A DNA stretch of 64,000 nucleotides from Corynebacterium sp. sy039 (GTDB lineage Bacteria > Actinomycetota > Actinomycetes > Mycobacteriales > Mycobacteriaceae). Positions 57,990 through 64,000 of this stretch are shown piece by piece. The position numbers were made by a program, and so were the translations under genes. Position 1 is the first letter of the stretch; every line of letters begins with the position of its first letter. The notes beneath the pieces were generated by a model that saw only the letters and a list, made by a program, of their open reading frames with translations, ran no database searches and was not told the DNA's origin. The stretch is from the NCBI RefSeq assembly GCF_007904105.1, contig NZ_CP042325.1, positions 1,612,001-1,676,000 of the forward strand, given 5' to 3'.

Positions 57990-59723
57990 TTAATTTCTTA
58001 CCCAGGCACCAATCACTCCCGGAACAACTCCTTCGCGTTTTCCTATGAGTGCCGCAATGTTGTCGTCAACCTCTACCTCAGTGATAATCCCTTTGGGCTT
58101 TTTATTGGATTTGGCACTTGAAGCAGCAGATTGCATTGGCATCCCTCCCATCATATTTGCCCCGCGTCCTTGTGCTACTGCCTGCATTGGTGGTGCAGAG
58201 TTACTTGCCATAGCTGGCAATGATCCTGCACCTGAGCCCGAACCTGACATATTCATAGCCCGTAATGCTGACGTACCTGCCAATTGCTGAGGTAACCCGG
58301 AAGTACCACTTGCAGAAAGTGATCCTGCACCACGTACACCACCGAGTGCGCCAAGACCTAGTCCAGCAGATGCTAAGGCTGCTTTCCTGTTGGCGCTTTT
58401 AGCATTGTGCGCTGTATGACTGTCGTGCGAAGTAGTTGTCGAACCAAACTGACTATGTCCGCCTAATCCACTACTTGCACTGCGTGTAGCAGTATGACCT
58501 GCTAACTCTGAACCACCATGTGTACCATGAGCAACTGGATTAAGTGCAGAGTTCATAGCTGGTGTGCTCATCGCGTTGTGAGAAGATAGCCCCTGCGGTG
58601 ATGTAGGCGCAACACCAGAAGTGGGTGTTGCTGATCCAGCTCCAGTGTGCGTATTTGTTGCTGCTGGATTGCTTGCGATATGCGCCATTTCAGCATTATT
58701 GAGTTTTGCTGCTTGCGCATCAATTGCGTTGAAATTACCTGCCCCGGGTTGTGCGGCTGCGCTATGCGTAGCCACTGGTGCACCTGTGGCACCTAACCCA
58801 GATGTGTTGGTCCGCCCCTTGCCTGCAATGGCATCCATGCCAATCTCAGTACCTATTCCCCCACTGAGTGCAGCATTGTTGACCATAAGATTGTTAATCT
58901 TTGGTACCGCTGCAGCGACATAGCTTGCCAAAGAAGCCTGCATTTTTGCAAGATAACCTTGCTCTACTGCTTTACGTTCTACCGGATCAGTGATCGCCTC
59001 TATCGCTGGTAATGCTGCCGATACTTCACTGAGCATGGCTGCTTTAATCATTGATAGTTTGTCTACGTCACTGGCTAATATCTGAGCATTGGCTGCAAAG
59101 AATTCACCTTGCGTAGCCATCTCATTGATTCGAGCTACTGCTCTATCAAATACAACACCACTATTTGCTGCTGCGATTTGTCCTGCTACACCACGTAGCT
59201 GAGCAGCGACTTGTGCACAATGGTTACTCATATTTCTCCATGTAGTGCTTGCTGCCACAACATCAGCATCATTAGTTGCCGCCAACGACGCTGCTAGTGC
59301 TTCTATTGATGTTGCTGGTGCTACTACTGGTGGTGGGAAAAAGAAATTCTCGAAACGCGTTGGTGGACGCATCGGGAAAAGAGCCGCCTCTGCACCAACA
59401 CTGCCACCCTCATCAGCAATATCCATTGCTCGCCCAATGTAGCTATTTTGCCCTGTTAAAGCTCGCAATGTAATACGAGCATTCTTGCTCAACCAAGAAA
59501 GCTGCTGATTAAAAGAGTTTAGAATCGTTTGTGCAGAACCAACGCCACCATGCAACACCATAGCGTGCCCAGCACCTAACTGGTCTAAGCCAGATACGCT
59601 TGAATAGCCGCCTGAGATTGTACTGACTCCGGAAAATATACTCCCTGCTAAAGAACTCTTCGATAAAACCATCAAAGTGTTCGTTACTGCCTCTAATTCT
59701 TTTGCATCAAGCGATAGATCCAT
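57990..59723 (-). CDS. Probable type VII-like secreted protein (WXG/PPE-like)
   Basis: A 577-residue Ala/Gly/Ser-rich protein. Residues 1-270 look all-helical; TWRNMSNHCAQVAAQLR around residue 160 resembles the WXG-type turn of ESX substrates. A long low-complexity region rich in Ala, Gly, Ser, Thr and His follows (about 300-530), then a conserved-looking tail, EVEVDDNIAALIGKRE and GVVPGVIGAWV. No signal peptide is present and no YxxxD/E motif was found, so type VII export is inference. The start overlaps the lipoprotein gene by 17 bp. Confidence 0.55.
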   Translation of the reverse strand: MDLSLDAKELEAVTNTLMVLSKSSLAGSIFSGVSTISGGYSSVSGLDQLGAGHAMVLHGGVGSAQTILNSFNQQLSWLSKNARITLRALTGQNSYIGRAMDIADEGGSVGAEAALFPMRPPTRFENFFFPPPVVAPATSIEALAASLAATNDADVVAASTTWRNMSNHCAQVAAQLRGVAGQIAAANSGVVFDRAVARINEMATQGEFFAANAQILASDVDKLSMIKAAMLSEVSAALPAIEAITDPVERKAVEQGYLAKMQASLASYVAAAVPKINNLMVNNAALSGGIGTEIGMDAIAGKGRTNTSGLGATGAPVATHSAAAQPGAGNFNAIDAQAAKLNNAEMAHIASNPAATNTHTGAGSATPTSGVAPTSPQGLSSHNAMSTPAMNSALNPVAHGTHGGSELAGHTATRSASSGLGGHSQFGSTTTSHDSHTAHNAKSANRKAALASAGLGLGALGGVRGAGSLSASGTSGLPQQLAGTSALRAMNMSGSGSGAGSLPAMASNSAPPMQAVAQGRGANMMGGMPMQSAASSAKSNKKPKGIITEVEVDDNIAALIGKREGVVPGVIGAWVRN

Positions 59724-60411
59724 TATTCCCCCACCTCATCTGATATATCTGCTTCAATGTTTGTGCTGCCATTGAACACAATTCTTCATAGTCAACTTCA
59801 GAATGAATACCTGAAGTATAAACGGTATAAAGACGACCATTAGGCGTGGCTATACTAGCCATACATTGCTCAGGTGGCCCCTGGAGCAAACTAACATACG
59901 CCCCAGCCAACATAGGATCTGTAATATCCCGTACCCTTGTTGTCTTTTCTTCCACCATCTCTCTGCTAGAGGTATCCACTCCCAAAACAACAAGATATCT
60001 ACTTAGCCCTGATACATCTATATCAGGAATATCAAAAACAGAAACATCTTTTTCTTGGGAATCAAATGAACATCCGATATGTGGATACTTATGTTCTCCT
60101 TCATAAACTTCCCCCGTAAATTCCAGCCCCATCTCCCTAAACTGTTCCGTCGAAAGCTCGGCGCAGATATTGACGTAGTGAAAGTCAGGGGAATCTCGGT
60201 CAAAAGTTGCCACAGCGGACGTCGGTTTCCCTGATGTTGATGTGACTACCGATGAGGCAAGTTTTGACGAAGCAGCAGCTTTCCCCTCCTCTTTGCTGCT
60301 GCCTGCGGTAGAACATGCGCAAAGCACAAAACATATGCTGCACAGCATGAACATACTGTGCAGCGTTATGCCCAGGTAACTGCGCATATCCTTTTGCGTT
60401 GTAAAAATCAT
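59707..60411 (-). CDS. DUF3558-like lipoprotein
   Basis: A lipobox (VLCAC) follows a short hydrophobic segment, so the protein is probably anchored to the membrane from that cysteine. The mature domain resembles the actinobacterial DUF3558 lipoproteins: an early NICAEL cysteine, a FREMGLEF segment, and a GCSFDS cysteine. The frame starts at 60417; I prefer the ATG at 60411, 6 bases after AAGGA. The gene is upstream of and overlaps the WXG/PPE-like gene, suggesting a joint role. Confidence 0.72.
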   Translation of the reverse strand: MIFTTQKDMRSYLGITLHSMFMLCSICFVLCACSTAGSSKEEGKAAASSKLASSVVTSTSGKPTSAVATFDRDSPDFHYVNICAELSTEQFREMGLEFTGEVYEGEHKYPHIGCSFDSQEKDVSVFDIPDIDVSGLSRYLVVLGVDTSSREMVEEKTTRVRDITDPMLAGAYVSLLQGPPEQCMASIATPNGRLYTVYTSGIHSEVDYEELCSMAAQTLKQIYQMRWGNNGSIA

Positions 60412-60549
60412 GAACATTCCTTACTCTTCTTTTTAGTGTGCTGCGTAGTAGACACAGTTCACACTCAAAAAGAAATAGACGAGTAGAAACGCAAAAGGGT
60501 TCCACGGGGCTAAAAGAGACGACTAAAAGGAAAAGTAGCAGGTAGCACG

Positions 60550-61050
60550 CTATGCGTTGTTGAGGTCACCGGTGAATCTAAGATTGCCAATGCTAAAGGT
60601 AGCGTCGTAAAGGCTGCCATAGCTGGTGTCAAAAGCAAAGGCTAGGTTAGTCGACGCGTGGGGACCAAGTGGCAGGTCAAGTGCGATAGTTCCTCCAGAT
60701 ACTCTCGAGGCTTCTGAGCCAGAAATACTTAAGGTTGGCTGCCCAAGTGCATTTGGCGGCAGTGGAACATCATTGTTGTTAGTAATAAGCACATAAACAA
60801 AGTTTCCTCCGCCTTCTTGGTTATACCCTGTTCCTTGCAGCTCTACTGAGATATGGAGTCCAGGATCTTCCGTAGGCTTTGTAAAATCCGTTACGGTAAT
60901 AGGCTCAACTGGTTGGGCAACAAACGCTGGCGCAGTGGTAGTGGTCGGTGCTAGTGAGATTTCTGAATTAGCAGTTTTTTGTTCATCACTACAGGCACTT
61001 AACGTCATGGTGGCGATAATTGTCACAGCAGCAATGCTCTTTTTCTTCAT
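60550..61050 (-). CDS. Lipoprotein with Ig-like beta-sandwich domain
   Basis: A 166-residue lipoprotein with signal MKKKSIAAVTIIATMTLSAC ending in the lipobox cysteine, a Thr-rich spacer (APTTTTAPAF) and a beta-sandwich-looking domain with VYVLITNNNDVPL, resembling the DUF4352/Ig-like group. Function unknown. It is upstream of the DUF3558-like gene on the same strand with about 140 bp between. Confidence 0.75.
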   Translation of the reverse strand: MKKKSIAAVTIIATMTLSACSDEQKTANSEISLAPTTTTAPAFVAQPVEPITVTDFTKPTEDPGLHISVELQGTGYNQEGGGNFVYVLITNNNDVPLPPNALGQPTLSISGSEASRVSGGTIALDLPLGPHASTNLAFAFDTSYGSLYDATFSIGNLRFTGDLNNA

Positions 61051-61196
61051 TGATAATTCCTTTGTCTAACTAGCTCAATATCCACAACAATGCAGCCGCA
61101 ACGCAGCGCAGTAGGCAACATGAGCGTATTGTTTTCTTCGTTACTATGATTCTAGCTTGTCTTAAGAGTTTAGAAAGTTTCGGTGTTTATTGCATA

Positions 61197-63059
61197 ATGG
61201 GTTCGATCACAAGAATTTTACGCAGCGCAAAAACCTTATGGCCTTATTATTTGGGAGTGATAAGCAGCGCAGTTATTATTTCGCTTTTATCATTGCTTAT
61301 TCCTTTTATTTTGCGCGATGCTACAGATACGATCGTCGAAGCGCTCTCCGACAAGTCGGGTAAATCGGGGTGGGCTGAGGCAAAAAGCCATCTCATGGTG
61401 CTTGCTATTGCGTTGCTCGTAGCCCAATTATTAAACACTATTTTGCGCAATGTGGGTGGATACATTGGTGATGTTATGGCTGCACGAATGCGTCAGATTC
61501 TTTCTACGAGGTATTTTGCGCAGCTTTTGGGAATGCCGCAGCGTTATTTTGATAATCAGGTAACTGGTACGATCATTGCGCGTTTGGATCGGTCTATTTC
61601 TTCCATTACCCAAGCATTGCAGTCGATGGCTAATAGTTTCTTTCCCATGCTTATTACCCTTGGCGCTGTGCTAGGTATTTCGGCATGGTACTACTGGCCT
61701 TTGGCTTTGCTCCTTGCCGCGATTATCCCAATTTATATGTGGCTTACTTCTTTGACCAGTAAACGCTGGCAGAGTACCGAGAGTAAGAAAAATGAGCAGA
61801 TTGATCTTGCCGGGGGTCGGTTTGCCGAAGTTGTTGGTCAGATTAAAGTTGTGAAATCTTTTGTCTCTGAGCTGCGCGAATTAGATACTTTTGCTAAGCG
61901 CTATCGCCATACGGTGAACTACACCAAGACGCAATCCTCGTGGTGGCATCTTATGGATGTGCTGCGCGGCGGAGTGATGGATGTGATTTTCTTCGCTATC
62001 TATCTCATGCTGTTCTTCCGCACTCTCGAAGGCGCGTTTAGCCTGGGCGATATGGTGTTGTTATTGCAGTTGGTGAATATGGCGCGTCAGCCTATGACCA
62101 TGATGAGTTGGGTGGTTGACACCACGCAGCGAGCGATTGCTGGTTCCAAAGATTATTTCGAGGTTATGGAGCACAATCTTGAAAATACCGTCAACAAAGA
62201 AATTGCTGCTGCTACTCAGGCTTCCGACGTTCCACAGCTGAGCACCCATAAACCAGAACAATTGCCAGAAACTGATATTGCTTCCGATGTCATGATTAGC
62301 TTCGATAATGTCAGTTTTTCCTATGAGAGCAACGAACCGGTACTGAACTCGATTAGTTTTCAAGCCGCCAAGAATCAACGTATCGCTTTGGTCAGTGAAT
62401 CAGGTGGTGGAAAATCTACGATTGTTAATCTTCTCCTTGGGTTGTATCGTCCGACGTCAGGGCAGCTCATGGTTGCTGGCCATGATGTGAGGCATCTTTC
62501 AGCTGAGCAATTGCGCGCCAATGTGGGTGTGGTATTCCAAGAGGCATCATTATTCTCGGGAACGATTTTTGAGAATATCGCTTATGGTCGCCCTGATGCG
62601 TCGCTGAACGATGTGATTGCCGTCGCTAAGCGAGCGCATGCTCATGATTTTATTTCTGCTTTCCCCGATGGCTATCACACTGTGATTGGTGAGCGCGGTT
62701 TGCGTTTATCTGGTGGGCAGAAGCAGCGCGTCTCCATTGCACGAGCGATGCTCAAGGATGCGCCTATTTTGGTTCTCGATGAGGCTACGTCAGCGCTCGA
62801 CGCAAAAGCAGAGATTGCGGTACAAGCAGGTCTTGATGAGCTGATGGTGGGCAGAACAACGCTTATCATTGCGCATAGGCTTTCGACCATTGCCGATGTG
62901 GATACAATCATTACGCTAGATAAAGGCGAGGTTGATGAGATTGGCAGCCCTGCTCAATTGGCTCACACTGGCGGCATTTATTCTCAGTTATTGGATTTAA
63001 CTTTGCATAGTAGTGAAGAGAACAAAGCCAAGCTCAAGCGCTTTGGTTTTCACGGCTAA
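61197..63059 (+). CDS. ABC transporter, fused permease and ATPase
   Basis: A half-type exporter: six membrane segments in the first 300 residues, then the ATPase. Walker A is SESGGGKST (the usual leading Gly is Ser), signature LRLSGGQKQR, Walker B ILVLDEATSALD, H-loop IIAHRL. It resembles lipid or drug exporters of the MsbA type and would dimerise. The start at 61197 gives a short cytoplasmic lead; the frame begins at 61146. A short hairpin follows the stop. Confidence 0.92.
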   Translation: MGSITRILRSAKTLWPYYLGVISSAVIISLLSLLIPFILRDATDTIVEALSDKSGKSGWAEAKSHLMVLAIALLVAQLLNTILRNVGGYIGDVMAARMRQILSTRYFAQLLGMPQRYFDNQVTGTIIARLDRSISSITQALQSMANSFFPMLITLGAVLGISAWYYWPLALLLAAIIPIYMWLTSLTSKRWQSTESKKNEQIDLAGGRFAEVVGQIKVVKSFVSELRELDTFAKRYRHTVNYTKTQSSWWHLMDVLRGGVMDVIFFAIYLMLFFRTLEGAFSLGDMVLLLQLVNMARQPMTMMSWVVDTTQRAIAGSKDYFEVMEHNLENTVNKEIAAATQASDVPQLSTHKPEQLPETDIASDVMISFDNVSFSYESNEPVLNSISFQAAKNQRIALVSESGGGKSTIVNLLLGLYRPTSGQLMVAGHDVRHLSAEQLRANVGVVFQEASLFSGTIFENIAYGRPDASLNDVIAVAKRAHAHDFISAFPDGYHTVIGERGLRLSGGQKQRVSIARAMLKDAPILVLDEATSALDAKAEIAVQAGLDELMVGRTTLIIAHRLSTIADVDTIITLDKGEVDEIGSPAQLAHTGGIYSQLLDLTLHSSEENKAKLKRFGFHG

Positions 63060-63077
63060 AGAACTCTAAGGAGTTCT
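63060..63077. terminator. Weak hairpin after ABC transporter gene
   Basis: AGAACTC and GAGTTCT pair over a 4-base loop, without a T run. The TCTAAGGAG segment is also repeated in tandem. Confidence 0.4.
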
Positions 63078-63089
63078 AAGGAGCTTAAA

Positions 63090-63117
63090 TAGACTAGACG
63101 GTCTAATACTGGTCTAG
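63090..63117. promoter_or_regulatory. McbR-type operator upstream of aecD
   Basis: TAGAC (63090-63094), six bases, GTCTA (63101-63105) exactly match the C. glutamicum McbR consensus TAGAC-N6-GTCTA. Another GTCTA (63112) and TAGAC (63095) extend the pattern. It lies 22 bases before the aecD start and overlaps a likely -10 region. Confidence 0.75.
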
Positions 63118-63127
63118 TATGGAGCCT

Positions 63128-64000
63128 ATGTTATTTCCAAGTTATGCAGAATTAAAGAATCGTCGCACGTTAAAGTGGACTCGCTACCCTGATGATGTTA
63201 TCCCGCTGTGGGTAGCCGAGTCTGATTTTAGCACTTGTCCAGCAATTACCGAGGCTCTTGCACGTGCCGTGGAGCATGAGAGTTTTGGTTATCCACCTGA
63301 TAATGCGGGTATTGCGGCAGCAACGGCACAGTTCTACCAGGATCATTATGGTTATCCAGCGCGCCCGGAGTGGATCTTTCCGGTGCCCGATGTGGTACGT
63401 GCGTTGTGTATCGCGATTGAGCATTTTACCCGCAAAGATTCTACTGTTATTATTCCGGTTCCTGCTTATCCACCATTTTTCCAGTTGCTTTCGACGACCA
63501 ACCGCGAAGGCGTGTTTCTCGACGCCAGAGATGGCATTGATTTAGCTGAGGTAGAAGCTGCCTTCCAACAAGGTGCAGGGGCGATTGTGCTGTGTAATCC
63601 TTTTAATCCATTGGGGTTTGTCTTTAAGCAGGATTATCTCATTAAGCTCTGTGACCTGGCAGCGCGCTATGATGCTCGAGTTTTGGTTGATGAGATTCAT
63701 GCCCCACTGGTGTATGAGGGCACACATATTGTCGCAGCTGGTGTTTCTGACACTGCGGCTCGGGTGTGTATCACAGCCACTGCAACCTCAAAGGCATGGA
63801 ATACTGCTGGGCTTAAATGTGCACAGCTTATTTTCTCTAATGCTGAGGATGTGCGCACGTGGAATGCTCTTTCCCCTATTGTCAAAGACGGTGTTTCTAC
63901 TTTTGGTCTGATTGCTGCCGAGGCTGCCTATACGCATGGGCGCGAGTTTTTGGCTGAGGAATTGGCTTATCTGGATGCTAATCGACGCTTTTTGGTTGAG
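63128..64000 (+). CDS. aecD: Cystathionine beta-lyase / C-S lyase (MalY/PatB type), 3' partial
   Basis: The 291 codons seen in the window match the corynebacterial C-S lyase AecD throughout: RTLKWTRYPDDVIPLWVAESDF, VDEIHAPLVYEGTH and the PLP lysine motif TSKAWNTAGLKCAQ. The enzyme releases homocysteine from cystathionine and cleaves similar C-S bonds. The start is the ATG at 63128, close in sequence to the known N-terminus. The C-terminal 30 or so residues are beyond the window. The McbR-type site upstream suggests control with methionine and cysteine genes. Confidence 0.93.
   Translation, partial: MLFPSYAELKNRRTLKWTRYPDDVIPLWVAESDFSTCPAITEALARAVEHESFGYPPDNAGIAAATAQFYQDHYGYPARPEWIFPVPDVVRALCIAIEHFTRKDSTVIIPVPAYPPFFQLLSTTNREGVFLDARDGIDLAEVEAAFQQGAGAIVLCNPFNPLGFVFKQDYLIKLCDLAARYDARVLVDEIHAPLVYEGTHIVAAGVSDTAARVCITATATSKAWNTAGLKCAQLIFSNAEDVRTWNALSPIVKDGVSTFGLIAAEAAYTHGREFLAEELAYLDANRRFLVE

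Overview
The window looks like chromosomal DNA of a Corynebacterium, possibly of the C. diphtheriae clade. The evidence is a homodimeric-type AceE with a DUF3052 gene beside it, an RNase HI/phosphoglycerate-mutase fusion, the hrcA-dnaJ-rsmE-phoH-ybeY-corC-era-recO-uppS order, a maltokinase, and an aecD-type C-S lyase at the right edge. By eye GC is close to one half, lower than C. diphtheriae as I know it. The species cannot be fixed from the sequence. I saw no prophage, insertion sequence, CRISPR array or rRNA.

Left part (1-9.2 kb): a 5'-truncated galactokinase-like GHMP gene, RNase P RNA (minus strand), then a mixed minus-strand set (RNase HI/phosphatase, zinc-ribbon coiled-coil protein, Nif3-like protein, CobC-like aminotransferase). 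It faces a plus-strand set (tyrosine phosphatase, ZIP transporter, SURF1). CobD/CbiB converges on SURF1 and overlaps it. The three cobalamin-type genes suggest late steps of B12 assembly.

Middle left (9.2-25.6 kb): tRNA-Val, DUF3052, aceE, an alpha/beta hydrolase, an acyl carrier protein, a serine beta-lactamase-like protein, a CAT-anticodon tRNA, tRNA-Asn, small membrane proteins, an ascorbate-type PTS (fused IIA-IIB plus IIC), dnaG, glmS, a membrane-tethered RNase Sa-like ribonuclease and dgt.

Accessory island (25.8-30.8 kb): two highly similar genes for secreted Pro/Glu/Ser-rich proteins flank an MFS transporter. Each has a run of exactly ten C residues inside its signal-peptide coding region. 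At ten C both genes are out of frame after 30 codons; eleven or eight C would restore an open frame of about 500 codons. This is the layout of a phase-variable surface or secreted antigen pair and is the most striking feature here.

Right part (30.9-57 kb): a TPM-domain membrane protein, two small unknown genes coupled to glyS, then long minus-strand housekeeping operons: a membrane ferritin/VIT iron exporter, uppS, recO, era, pdxY, corC-like, ybeY, phoH, rsmE, dnaJ, hrcA, hemW, an unknown gene and an acyl-CoA synthetase. After these come malQ, small membrane proteins, dcp, a type-B carboxylesterase and a maltokinase with no treS beside it.

Right end (58-64 kb): a probable type VII-like secreted protein (WXG/PPE-like helical region) whose start overlaps the end of a DUF3558-like lipoprotein gene, a second lipoprotein, an ABC exporter, and aecD cut by the window edge. 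A perfect match to the McbR operator (TAGAC-N6-GTCTA) lies just upstream of aecD. Across the window the 11-mer CGTCGATAAGC occurs nine times in both orientations and several reading frames, far above chance.
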